From Candidatus Parabeggiatoa sp. HSG14 (lineage in GTDB: Bacteria > Pseudomonadota > Gammaproteobacteria > Beggiatoales > Beggiatoaceae): 34,932 nt of DNA. The notes beneath the pieces were generated by a model, which was not told the DNA's origin, searched no databases, and saw nothing but the letters and a program-made list of their open reading frames with translations. How positions within the stretch are numbered: position 1 is the stretch's first letter; each line of letters begins with the position of its first letter. Positions 9,274 to 17,096 of this stretch are shown here, piece by piece. The position numbers and the translations under genes were made by a program. The stretch is from positions 1 to 34,932 of the forward strand of contig JAUCGK010000012.1 of NCBI GenBank assembly GCA_030378085.1, given 5' to 3'.

Positions 9274-9876
9274 ATGGAACTACAAAACGCTATTAATCAA
9301 CTTTCTGAAATTCATGCACAAATTTCTAAGACGGAATTTTATCGTGGTATTCGCGCTGTGCCAGTAGCATTAACAGGATTCAATGCTTTTCTTGCTGCGT
9401 TTTTGCAACCTTATTGGATAGAACAAACGGATTACCTTGGTTTTGTTCTCTTTTGGGTAACCGTTGCAGCAATCAATATTCTTTTTATCAGCCTATTTTT
9501 AGTTTACGACTACTTTTCTCGTGAGACTTCTTTTGAACAGCAAAAAGCGCGAAACGTATTAATGCAATTTGGTCCAACATTAATAGCAGGCATAATCGTG
9601 ACATCAGTGATGTATCGCCTTGAAGGAGAAATTTTGTTTTATCTTCCCGGCTTATGGAGCCTGATTTTTTCCTTGGGTGTTTTTGCTTGTCGTCCCTATT
9701 TTCCAAGAAATAGTTTTTGGGTGGGGAGTTATTATTTAATGGCCTCTGTTATTCTTTTTATGCTCGTGCCTACTCATCAAAGTATGCACCCTTGGGGGAT
9801 GGGGTTGATTTTTGGTGTGGGACAACTATTAACTGCAATAGTTATTTATTGGGATTTGGAGCGTCATCATGATTAA
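9274..9876 (+). CDS. Multi-pass membrane protein, partner of downstream regulator
   Basis: A 200-residue protein with an N-terminal amphipathic segment (residues 1-25) and about five or six hydrophobic helices: roughly 26-45, 54-78, 98-115, 122-138, 148-163 and 170-190. No catalytic motif is visible. Its stop codon overlaps the start of the winged-helix gene by 8 bases (ATGATTAA), so the two are translationally coupled. This two-gene layout is common for small membrane proteins paired with PF13601-type regulators. The function is unknown. AGGA about 8 bases before the ATG supports the start. Confidence 0.75.
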   Translation: MELQNAINQLSEIHAQISKTEFYRGIRAVPVALTGFNAFLAAFLQPYWIEQTDYLGFVLFWVTVAAINILFISLFLVYDYFSRETSFEQQKARNVLMQFGPTLIAGIIVTSVMYRLEGEILFYLPGLWSLIFSLGVFACRPYFPRNSFWVGSYYLMASVILFMLVPTHQSMHPWGMGLIFGVGQLLTAIVIYWDLERHHD

Positions 9877-10258
9877 AAAACGGAAAAATTTTAAAGAAAA
9901 AGGGCGCTATTCTTATGAGGGATTAGATCGCATTATGCATGAGAAGGCGCGTCTTAGTATCTTAACCTCATTACTCACCCGCTCTGACGGTTTATTGTTT
10001 GGTGATTTAAGGGAATTATGTGCTTTAACCGATGGCAATTTAAGTCGTCATGTGAAGGTATTAGAGGAAGAAGGGCTGGTTTCAGTAGAAAAAAGCTTTT
10101 ATCGCAATCGCCCACAAACATTATGTTGCCTCACAGAAGTGGGGAGAGATCGCTTTTTGGCTTATCTTCAAGAATTGGAGCAAGTCGTCAGGGATGCCGC
10201 TACTGCTGCTAAGTCTCATAAAAAACCAGGAAATATAGGAGGATTAGCTACAGTATAA
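9869..10258 (+). CDS. Winged-helix transcriptional regulator (HTH_27-like)
   Basis: A 129-residue DNA-binding protein of the ArsR/MarR-like winged-helix type known as HTH_27. The sequence HEKARLSILTSLLTRSDGLLF begins the domain. FGDLRELCALTDGNLSRHVKVLEEEGLV is the helix-turn-helix with recognition helix NLSRHVKVLE. SVEKSFYRNRPQTLCCLTEVGRDRF forms the wing and the last helix. No metal-binding cysteine cluster is seen, so an ArsR metal sensor is unlikely. It overlaps the membrane-protein gene, and autoregulation of the pair is the usual arrangement. The C-terminal tail (AAKSHKKPGN) is basic and disordered. Confidence 0.85.
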   Translation: MIKKRKNFKEKGRYSYEGLDRIMHEKARLSILTSLLTRSDGLLFGDLRELCALTDGNLSRHVKVLEEEGLVSVEKSFYRNRPQTLCCLTEVGRDRFLAYLQELEQVVRDAATAAKSHKKPGNIGGLATV

Positions 10259-10436
10259 TTATCTTAGATTTGCAAACGGTAAACTAACGTTTTATCCTCG
10301 TTCCAAAAAAACGTAGTGAAGCTGCAAGCCTTTCCCTGCTCAATGTTGAGATGATGAATTAAGAAATTTGAGAATTCCAATTAAATGGTGATTTGAACGT
10401 TCTGTTATTTCGTTACGCTTTATTCTACGTCCGCTA

Positions 10437-10539
10437 AGGAATGAGGATTCAATAAAATACGAAAGTTGAAACCTGACAGGTTTTAAAAACCTGTCAGGTT
10501 TAGCACCAAAATTTTGCAAATTATTAAATCCTCATTCCT
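10437..10539 (+). repeat. 103-bp palindromic element, copy 1 of the pair bracketing the CRISPR locus
   Basis: The ends AGGAATGAGGATT and AATCCTCATTCCT are perfect inverted repeats. The core is AAACCTGACAGG with its complement. The reverse complement of 23915-24014 matches it with about three differences in 100 bases. Its right end overlaps the stop codon of the large exported protein (10538-10540). Confidence 0.85.
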
Positions 10540-12970
10540 AAGGCAATTTATCAAAATCACAAATAATTTCACCCACTTCAATTTCGACACATAGATCATC
10601 TGGTGCCAATTCTATCAATGGTCTAAATGAAAGAACCTGACGCGCTCTACCTCGTTGTCTGGTCTGCGTTTCTTGAATCACTTTTTCCTTGGAATCTGTC
10701 GTCACTGTGTAAGTCAAGGTACTGTCAGGATTGAGCGCAATACTCGGAGCTACTGTTTCTCCTTCGGGCAGTTCTTGATCGGTAACTTTAAAATTAGGCG
10801 TAATCAAGAAATGCAAACCTTGATACTGCACATAAAAAGTACCATTGGCATTAAAAATCACTTTCTCTACGCCTTCAAATTGGAAAGCGGTTTTAATAAA
10901 AATGTCGGGATAGAGTAGAGTTGGATAAGCGGTTTGCGAAGTACCGTCTTGATAGACCACTTTTGCCTTTTCAACACGTCTGGTACGAAATTCATCGGGC
11001 AAATGAAACCCGGGGTGAAGATGCGCTGGCGCATTATCAAAATCACAAACAATCTCATCAGGGGTAATTTCAACACATAAATCTTCAGGTGCCGGTTCAA
11101 TGATTGGTGAAAAAATAGCTACCATTCGCGCCCTACCCCGTTGGCGCGTTGATTCAGGAATTTCCATCAAAACATCACCATCTTTGCCTAACGAGACTTC
11201 ACCCCCTTCTAAGGTTTCTGATAAAGCCACCGGTTTTGGGGCAGGAATAAATTGAACTTCTAACGCATTGGGGGTTGTTATTTGATAAAACCCACCTTCT
11301 CCCACTGACAGTCCAGGAGGATTGGTGGTTTTGTCCACCTGCGTAATGTTATCAACATCAGGAATGACGCTAAATTGTACACTTTTTGACTGTTCAGGAT
11401 TTTTGACATTCATAATCCCCTTATCATCTTGTTTCGGTGTAAGGTTGGAAGCGGCAAGTACTTGTCCAATGCCAGTGAGTACAGGGGGTCCAGCACCACC
11501 AACACCAAAGCCGGTATTGAGATTTGGCAACGTGGGTACTGTTACTGGAATTGGCACTTTAGGCGGTGGCAAGGCTTGGAGTGTCAGTTTTGAACCAGCA
11601 GGGGCTGTTAATGCGCCCGTTTCTGGATTTACTGTCCAACCAGGAGGGAGCAATTCCGCTGCGTCAGTCGAACTGACTTTATTGGTATCAAGGTTAGTCA
11701 ATACCTTGGAAACTGCTTGGCTAGGCGTTTGTTTGAATTGAGCCAGATTGAAAGCTTTTAAAGTACACGGTGTCAGATCACGGACTTCTTCTGGCAATAA
11801 ACTGGCAAGTTGACGCGAAATCAAAGTCGGATCGTTAATGCTTCTAACCGATGACCATCTTTCGCCTTCCTCATCCTTTATCTTAAACCGCCAATAATGC
11901 ACCGTCTTATTTTTAAGCAATTCAGTAATATCATACTGGCTTTCGCTAATGGGTTCCGGCCATTCAATGGCTGAAATATCGGTAATCGGCAACGGCTCGG
12001 TGATATTGAATTGGTTAGAACCGCCGGGCCAACTTAGCAGTGTCTGTCCATTCACCCAAGTATTCTGATTAAGAACGCTTCCAGAGGTTCTGATAGTTAA
12101 GCGATAACCACTATCATTGTCTTTGATAGTACCACAATTGGTCACATCGCCATTCACAGTCAAAGCATAATTACTATTAGGATTAGTCTGTAGGATAATA
12201 CCTTCTTCTATGACTAACGAGCCATTTATAGTGGGGAAGTTATAGAGATTTTTTTCACCACTCCCAGACAGAATCACAGTACCATTAAGACCACTTTGAA
12301 TGAGTTGGGCATTCGCATCATCGCTACCTTTAAAGAAGAGCGTTGTGTCTGGGCCACCCACTTTCTGAGCAGCTGACACCTGTTTTAAAAAAGTGAGTTG
12401 AGCTTCAGGCGATAAAGTGATTGTCCTGCTAGCAAAATCCACATCTCCCGCAAAAGTGATAGGGCTATTGCTAATTGCAAAGTCAGCATCAAAGCGTACT
12501 GCTGATGAAATTGGATTACCTTCAATCGTTCTGGAATCCATGCCACTAATAAAATGTGTTGTTTGATTCTTCCAAGTCCCATTGTTGGTGATATTTCCAG
12601 AGACAGATAAAGTTAATAGATGACCACTATCATTATTTTTGATCGTGCCATGATTAGTCACATCGCCATTCACCGTCAAAGCATAATTACTATTAGGATT
12701 AGTCTGCAATGTAGCTCCCGCCAAAACTTCAAGCCCATTGACTGTCGGAAAGTTATAGAGATTAACAGTGCCATTAATCACCACGCTGTCCAGTTTAGTT
12801 GGCACGTTACCACCAACCCAAGTTTCTTTTACATTCCAATTTCCACCACTGGAAACGGAAGAAATAGTGGCGGCTAAACCAGAAACGGTCCATAGCCATA
12901 ATCCCATCATTATCAAAAACGGTGGGAATAGTTCGCGTAGTGCGATTGGTTTAAAAACAATTTTCATCAT
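10538..12970 (-). CDS. Large exported repeat protein with G8-like N-terminus, probably 3'-truncated
   Basis: An 810-residue exported protein. A strong AAGGAGG site precedes the ATG, and a signal peptide ends near residue 34 (VSGLAA). Residues about 38-68 have the G8-type pattern GGNWNVKETWVGG, then PTKLDSVVI. A duplicated beta-rich unit follows: residues 70-133 and 241-305 share LYNFPT, LQTNPNSNYALTVNGDVTN and GTIK. A proline- and glycine-rich linker (about 450-500) separates this from a C-terminal module starting TRQRGRAR and containing DLCVEI and CDFD. That module begins at 608 and again at 770, but the second copy stops after 41 residues at DKLP, where the palindromic element begins. It is probably a surface or adhesion protein truncated by the element. 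The function is not shown. Confidence 0.7.
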   Translation of the reverse strand: MMKIVFKPIALRELFPPFLIMMGLWLWTVSGLAATISSVSSGGNWNVKETWVGGNVPTKLDSVVINGTVNLYNFPTVNGLEVLAGATLQTNPNSNYALTVNGDVTNHGTIKNNDSGHLLTLSVSGNITNNGTWKNQTTHFISGMDSRTIEGNPISSAVRFDADFAISNSPITFAGDVDFASRTITLSPEAQLTFLKQVSAAQKVGGPDTTLFFKGSDDANAQLIQSGLNGTVILSGSGEKNLYNFPTINGSLVIEEGIILQTNPNSNYALTVNGDVTNCGTIKDNDSGYRLTIRTSGSVLNQNTWVNGQTLLSWPGGSNQFNITEPLPITDISAIEWPEPISESQYDITELLKNKTVHYWRFKIKDEEGERWSSVRSINDPTLISRQLASLLPEEVRDLTPCTLKAFNLAQFKQTPSQAVSKVLTNLDTNKVSSTDAAELLPPGWTVNPETGALTAPAGSKLTLQALPPPKVPIPVTVPTLPNLNTGFGVGGAGPPVLTGIGQVLAASNLTPKQDDKGIMNVKNPEQSKSVQFSVIPDVDNITQVDKTTNPPGLSVGEGGFYQITTPNALEVQFIPAPKPVALSETLEGGEVSLGKDGDVLMEIPESTRQRGRARMVAIFSPIIEPAPEDLCVEITPDEIVCDFDNAPAHLHPGFHLPDEFRTRRVEKAKVVYQDGTSQTAYPTLLYPDIFIKTAFQFEGVEKVIFNANGTFYVQYQGLHFLITPNFKVTDQELPEGETVAPSIALNPDSTLTYTVTTDSKEKVIQETQTRQRGRARQVLSFRPLIELAPDDLCVEIEVGEIICDFDKLP

Positions 12971-13100
12971 TGTTTATTGTCCTCCTTATTAAAAAGATTG
13001 AAAAATTGTCTGAATCAGAGTTGGTAGAATTATAGCATGAGAAATCCCTGATTGTAACGGATTTTGGGGATACCTTAATTTCAAAGCGAATAAGCCTTGA

Positions 13101-13230
13101 TATAACATTTCCCGATTGCATCAGGTACAAGTCCTTTAATTAAGGAGGGGATTTAGGGGAGGTTGGAAACGCTATACAAGTCCCCTCCTCAATTTAAGGA
13201 GGGGATTTAGGGGAGGTTGGAAACGCTATA
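13101..13230. repeat. Tandem pair of GGAAACGCTATA palindromic units
   Basis: The unit TACAAGTC, then AAGGAGGGGATTTAGGGGAG, then GTTGGAAACGCTATA occurs twice in direct order (13127-13176 and 13175-13230). An inverted left arm CATTTCCCGATTGC precedes the first copy. A third, more diverged copy lies at 24515-24586 in the array trailer. Confidence 0.7.
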
Positions 13231-13420
13231 AAAGCATTTTCGTTCAATGAATTGGTCTATTAAAAAATTATCAATTTGGGTGATATAATCATTTTTTTTA
13301 ATAAAAACAATCTATTATAAGTTCATCCTTTTTAATACACTATTTATCATTAAAAATTTAAAATTAAAAAATTATTCCTGCTGTAAATTTTCCTGTGATG
13401 AATCCAATATTTATCTATAT

Positions 13421-13448
13421 GTAGAGACGCACAGCCGTGCGTCTTTAC
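13421..13448. repeat. Palindrome of the GTAGAGACGC family
   Basis: GTAGAGACGCACAG pairs with CCGTGCGTCTTTAC. Related copies are at about 1191-1258, 24074-24099, 25075-25096, 28239-28266 and 33358-33417 (double). Confidence 0.75.
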
Positions 13449-13572
13449 ATATCTTTAAGTGGGTATATTATTTTTTTGGAAATCCCTAATTGGGCAAGCA
13501 GAATTCTTAGACAAGTCAAAATTATGTTACAAAATGATATCTGTAAGAACTTTTAAAGCGAGGATAATAATA

Positions 13573-13743
13573 ATGCGAAATGAAATTGACTACTGGAGAA
13601 ACGAGCTTAAGAATGCAACACAACATTTTGTAAAAACATCAAGAAGATTAGAAAACCGTCTTGACGAAATAGGATACGTAACTAAAAATTCAGAGGCTGA
13701 AATGGTATCCATAGCAATAAAGAACAGAATACCTTTTGCTTAA
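13573..13743 (+). CDS. Small ORF of 56 residues upstream of cas8b
   Basis: A 56-residue protein beginning MRNEIDYWRNELKNATQHF. It is charged and predicted largely helical (EIDYWRNELKNATQHFVKTS, RRLENRLDEIGY), ending in NRIPFA. The sequence GCGAGGATAATAATA before this ATG gives a plausible ribosome site (GAGG); the upstream in-frame ATG at 13459 has none. It lies on the same strand as the cas genes, 102 bases before cas8b and 50 bases before the degenerate CRISPR repeat. I do not recognise the family. It could be a CRISPR-linked small protein, a relic, or a chance ORF. Confidence 0.4.
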   Translation: MRNEIDYWRNELKNATQHFVKTSRRLENRLDEIGYVTKNSEAEMVSIAIKNRIPFA

Positions 13744-13792
13744 ATAATTAATCTATTTTTTATAGGGTAATTTTCCTATAAATTCGCGTGTT

Positions 13793-13818
13793 ATATCCAT
13801 TACAACAAGGATTCAAAC
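13793..13818 (+). repeat. Solitary degenerate CRISPR repeat in the cas8b 5' region
   Basis: These 26 bases match positions 12-37 of the array repeat at 24 of 26 positions (changes C19T and G33C). The 11 bases corresponding to GCTTTAAAGCC of the repeat are not conserved. The ATCC/GGAT mini-hairpin is kept and the handle reads ATTCAAAC. It ends 27 bases before the cas8b start codon and has the same orientation as the array. A possible -10 box TATAAA (13777-13782) lies just before it, so it would sit at the very start of the cas mRNA. Confidence 0.85.
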
Positions 13819-13845
13819 ATAATAAATTAGGTAGACAAATAAAAA

Positions 13846-15009
13846 ATGTTCCAACGACTGTATGATTTAAGTTTTTCTTTATCTTCTGATAAAGCCTTTT
13901 GGCAACGCATTAATGAAGGAATGCCACCAGAATATAACATTGGTTTTATTTTACATTTTTCCAAAAAAGGCGAATGGTTGGGAGTTAAAACCACTCATAA
14001 ATACAGCGATGTTGTGTATCGTTCTGGCACTTCTAATGGAACGGATTACACACCTTGTTGCAAACTTGCTAGCAATACAGCTAATCGCTTAGTTAAAACT
14101 GTCACGGCACTGGCAAATTATGTTGAATTGCCTAATGATAAAAAACAGTGGCTAGATGCCAGTATCCAAACTTTTGAAAATAAAAAAAACGAAATTTGGC
14201 AAGCTGTTAAGGATGAAGTTGCTTCTTCTGGAATTGATGGCAAAACGAAGCGGGGTTTTATCTATTGGATGATTGATTCAAAGCCAGTCTATCAATGGCA
14301 GGAAGCAAAAGCATTTTTGGAACAACAATTTTTAATTCCTTTTGCGAAAGGAGGAACTCGACAAGGGAGTTGTTCAGTTTGTGGACAACAAAAACAAAAG
14401 GTTTATGGTAATTATGCGGTTCTTGCTTGTTATAATCTTGATAAGCGCGGTAGTATTGCCGGGGGATTTTTGGAGACACAAGCTCATCGTAATTTTCCAG
14501 TTTGTGAAAGTTGTACTTTTGCAATTGCTGAAACTGTTACTTTTGTAGAAAATCATTTAACCAGCAATATGGTTGGACAAAGTTATATGATTTTGCCTTA
14601 TGCTTCTACGCTTGAAATTCGTGAAGAACTTTATGAATCTATCCGTAGAAATCCACAACGTTTTAAATTAAATAAGAAGACACATGATTTAGTTTCTGAA
14701 GAAGTTCAATGGTTGGCAGATTTTGCAGAACAAGGTGATCAGATTGCTTTATCAATTATTTTTTTCAAAGCTAAAAATGCGGCTTGGCGTATTCAAGCAG
14801 AAGTGCAACAAATATTGCCAAGTCGTTTGAATGAATTACATAAAGCTTTTAAGGAGATTGAAAATGCTGATGATTTAGCGATTGATTTTGAAGATGAGCG
14901 CAAACCATTAAAAATTTCAGCATTCACTTTCAAAAATTTTTCTGGCATTATAGTGCTTATGGTCGTTATATTGAAAAATATGCCGATTTTTTCCATAAGC
15001 ATGAAATGA
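13846..15009 (+). CDS. cas8b: Cas8b (Csh1-like) large Cascade subunit, N-terminal part, frame broken
   Basis: 387 codons. The family assignment rests on position (first of cas8-cas7-cas5-cas3), on the two zinc-binding pairs C176xxC179G and C220xxC223, and on the C-terminal continuation in the next frame. Cas8b recognises the PAM and anchors the crRNA 5' handle in type I-B Cascade. The genuine reading ends near codon 365 (FTFKNF). After that the +1 frame gives a non-homologous hydrophobic tail to the stop at 15007-15009. A -1 shift at 14934-14940 restores FWHYSAYGRYIEKYADFFHKHE and runs into the next ORF, giving about 496 residues in total. No strong ribosome site precedes the ATG. Subtype I-B is a moderate-confidence call from Cas8, Cas7 and Cas6 together. 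Confidence 0.8.
   Translation: MFQRLYDLSFSLSSDKAFWQRINEGMPPEYNIGFILHFSKKGEWLGVKTTHKYSDVVYRSGTSNGTDYTPCCKLASNTANRLVKTVTALANYVELPNDKKQWLDASIQTFENKKNEIWQAVKDEVASSGIDGKTKRGFIYWMIDSKPVYQWQEAKAFLEQQFLIPFAKGGTRQGSCSVCGQQKQKVYGNYAVLACYNLDKRGSIAGGFLETQAHRNFPVCESCTFAIAETVTFVENHLTSNMVGQSYMILPYASTLEIREELYESIRRNPQRFKLNKKTHDLVSEEVQWLADFAEQGDQIALSIIFFKAKNAAWRIQAEVQQILPSRLNELHKAFKEIENADDLAIDFEDERKPLKISAFTFKNFSGIIVLMVVILKNMPIFSISMK
14934..14940 (+). other. Slippery heptamer A_AAT_TTT at the cas8b frame break
   Basis: The run of five A and five T (14932-14941) contains the heptamer AAATTTT placed so that its codons read AAT TTT in the cas8b frame. This is the X_XXY_YYZ pattern of -1 frameshifting: after slippage both tRNAs re-pair as AAA TTT. 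The -1 frame then reads the conserved-looking Cas8b continuation. It could equally be an indel in the homopolymers, real or from sequencing. Confidence 0.55.
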
Positions 15010-15335
15010 AAGTAGCTTTTTTGACCGGTTGTTATGCCTCAACAGTTGCTTCAACACAACGGAAAGAACGCCACAACGATCCATTCACTAAGAAATTTTT
15101 AGGCCGCCTTTTGACAAAAACACATTTACAACGTTTATATCGGGAAGGGCATAACAAATTGGCTATGTATGACAAATTGGGTTATGTCATTAAAGGACTT
15201 GATCCGGATTTAGCTGAAGCATGGGTTGTTTGTGGAAAGCAATGGAACATTAGTGATGAAGAAGCTACTTTTGCCTTTACTATTGGATATAGCCTTGAAT
15301 ATCGTATTCGTAAACTTGATGAGGAACAACAATGA
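15006..15335 (+). CDS. Cas8b C-terminal domain / possible Cas11 small subunit
   Basis: 109 codons starting MKVAFLTGCYASTVASTQ, with PFTKKFLGRLLTKTHLQRLYREGHNKL and ending KLDEEQQ. This is the all-helical C-terminal domain of Cas8b-type proteins. Its ATG overlaps the stop codon of the preceding frame (ATGA), allowing translational coupling, and its own stop overlaps the cas7 start (ATGA again). In types I-B, I-C and I-D the small subunit Cas11 is made by internal initiation from just this part of cas8, and 109 residues fits its size. Here the frame break makes it a separate ORF. No strong internal ribosome site is visible. It is either a Cas11 gene, a frameshift product, or the tail of a damaged cas8b. 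Confidence 0.7.
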   Translation: MKVAFLTGCYASTVASTQRKERHNDPFTKKFLGRLLTKTHLQRLYREGHNKLAMYDKLGYVIKGLDPDLAEAWVVCGKQWNISDEEATFAFTIGYSLEYRIRKLDEEQQ

Positions 15336-16315
15336 GTATCATAACTAACCGCTACGAAATCCTATTTTTGTATGATTGTAAGGATTGTAATCCAAATGGT
15401 GATCCGTTGGATGAAAATCGGCCTCGCACTGATCCAGAAACCGGCGTGGCAACTGTGACTGATGTGCGGATTAAACGTACTATCCGTGATTATTTTCTTG
15501 CTAAGGAACCTGATGTTGAAAAACGGGTAGATAGTGGTATGGAAGTTCTCATCCGTGATACTGATAAAGCAGATGGTTATTTATCAGAAGGTAAAGATCG
15601 GGCTGAACAATTTTTAAAATACGCCACGCAAGGTAAAAAGAAAGGTGAAAAGCAAGCAAGTATCTTGCAACCAGAGGTATTATCACGTTCTATTGATGCA
15701 CGATTGTTTGGTGCTGCAATGCCATTGGGTAAGAACGAAGCCTCCATTCAAATTACAGGTAGTGTGCAATTTTCAGCTTTTAATCGTTCTTTACATCAGG
15801 TTGCACCGGTAATGGTACAACAAACAGCCGCTTTTGCTGGTAAAAAAGAGGCGCATCAAAAATCGTTAGCAGAACGGTGGATGTTGCCTTATGCCTTAAT
15901 TGCGGCTTACGGAGTCGTTAATGAAGTGGCAGCAAGAACAACTCAAATGACGGATAGTGATTTACACCAGTTGATTGAAGCATTATGGTATGGCACTGCT
16001 AATTTGAATACCCATTCTAAAATTGGCCATGATCCTTTGTTGTTGGTTGTAGCCAAATATTCTCCTATGCGGCGTATTGGTGCGCTTTCAGGTAAAATCG
16101 CATTAATAAATAAAAAAGCAATTGATACCGCATTGCGTTCTACCGCTGATTACAAAGTAGATGTGTCTGCTTTGCTTGCGGCATTTAAAGCGTGTGATTC
16201 GCTGCAAAATCTTCAGGTTAAACAGGATATTCAATTGTGTTGTAAGTCAGGAGATAAAGAAAGCTCTTTTATTGAACTTGCAAAACAAGCTGGTTTATCT
16301 GTCAAGACATTATGA
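15332..16315 (+). CDS. cas7: Cas7 (Csh2-like) backbone subunit of Cascade
   Basis: A 327-residue RAMP protein that polymerises along the crRNA spacer to form the Cascade backbone. The N-terminal signature is nearly textbook: YEILFLYDCKDCNPNGDPLD, then ENRPRTDPETGVATVTDVRI and KRTIRDYF. The later motif ITGSVQFSAFNRSLHQV and the SKIGHDPLLLVV segment also fit the Cas7 family. The TIRDYF ending of the signature is closer to I-B Csh2 than to I-C Csd2. Its start overlaps the previous stop (ATGA), so the subunits are translationally coupled. Cas5 follows after 46 bases. Confidence 0.93.
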   Translation: MSIITNRYEILFLYDCKDCNPNGDPLDENRPRTDPETGVATVTDVRIKRTIRDYFLAKEPDVEKRVDSGMEVLIRDTDKADGYLSEGKDRAEQFLKYATQGKKKGEKQASILQPEVLSRSIDARLFGAAMPLGKNEASIQITGSVQFSAFNRSLHQVAPVMVQQTAAFAGKKEAHQKSLAERWMLPYALIAAYGVVNEVAARTTQMTDSDLHQLIEALWYGTANLNTHSKIGHDPLLLVVAKYSPMRRIGALSGKIALINKKAIDTALRSTADYKVDVSALLAAFKACDSLQNLQVKQDIQLCCKSGDKESSFIELAKQAGLSVKTL

Positions 16316-16361
16316 TGGTGATTAATTTTTCGGTTCTACATACTGGCGTGGAGGAAGGATT

Positions 16362-17096
16362 ATGCGTTGTATTGTTTTTGAAGTAAAGGGGGAATACGCA
16401 CAATTTAAAAAACCTTATTCTCCTATGAGTCCAGTTACTTATCCATTTCCACCTCCTACGGCGGTTATGGGTTTGTTGGGCGCAATTATTGGCTATGAAA
16501 AACATGAATACCACGAACGTTTAGGTTGGCAATCATTACGCATTGCTGTTAGTTTGCGTCAACCTGTTCAAGTATTTCGTACTTCCATTAATTTATTGAA
16601 TACCAAGAATGGTACTGATACTTTTTTTCGGCCAAAAGTTGATAAAGACACTCATATTCAAGTTCCCTTTGAATTTCTTAAATTTCCTCATTATCGAATA
16701 TATGTAAGCGGATTACTTGAAAAAGCAATGAACGAATTAGCTAAAAATCTCCAAATGGGTTGTACCGCATTTACACCAGTGCTTGGTTTGGCAAGTTGTC
16801 TTGCTGATGTTGAATGGATCGGAGAATGGGAGGCTCACCCTTTTGATACATTGGAATGGGTAACTTCTACGGTTGTTCCCATATCTGGTGATGTCAAAAT
16901 TCATTATGATGATAATCGCCGTTACCACCGTTTACGAGTGCCTGCCATTATGGATAGCCAACGGGTTGTTCATAATTATCAAGAAGTTATTGTTGCAGAA
17001 AACGCACAAACAATTCGAGGACAAGGGGGAGATAATTTATTTTTTAAGGTAAACAATGAAACCATTGCCCTTTTTCCAAACTTTCGCCCATCCTAA
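16362..17096 (+). CDS. cas5: Cas5 crRNA 5'-handle-binding subunit of Cascade
   Basis: A 244-residue RAMP protein. The N-terminus shows the Cas5 pattern: FEVKGEYAQFKKPYSPMSP, then VTYPFPPPTAVMGLLGAIIG (residues 25-44). That segment caps the crRNA 5' end in type I complexes. A GAGGAAGGATT ribosome site lies directly before the ATG. Its 3' end overlaps the cas3 start by 41 bases, which links production of the effector nuclease to Cascade. No catalytic ribonuclease residues are needed because a dedicated cas6 is present downstream. Confidence 0.9.
   Translation: MRCIVFEVKGEYAQFKKPYSPMSPVTYPFPPPTAVMGLLGAIIGYEKHEYHERLGWQSLRIAVSLRQPVQVFRTSINLLNTKNGTDTFFRPKVDKDTHIQVPFEFLKFPHYRIYVSGLLEKAMNELAKNLQMGCTAFTPVLGLASCLADVEWIGEWEAHPFDTLEWVTSTVVPISGDVKIHYDDNRRYHRLRVPAIMDSQRVVHNYQEVIVAENAQTIRGQGGDNLFFKVNNETIALFPNFRPS

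Larger units (their letters stand above)
12971..13572. other. Repeat-rich gap before the CRISPR-Cas locus
   Basis: In order, this gap holds: a lone MITE end (13048-13074, CTGATTGTAACGGATTTTGG) matching the termini of the elements at 29464 and 33903; a tandemly duplicated palindrome (13101-13230); an AT-rich stretch; and a GAGACGC palindrome (13421-13448). No real gene is seen. The reading frame open from 13459 lacks a ribosome site and runs over the likely true start at 13573. Confidence 0.5.

Noticed and set aside
10655-12992. Plus-strand frames inside the large exported-protein gene
   Set aside because: They are antisense shadows with no ribosome site or recognisable protein features. The minus-strand frame is continuous with a signal peptide and internal repeats.
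13459-13572. N-terminal extension of the small ORF before cas8b to an ATG at 13459
   Set aside because: It has no ribosome site, and the extension is unlike the charged helical body. The ATG at 13573 has GAGG upstream.
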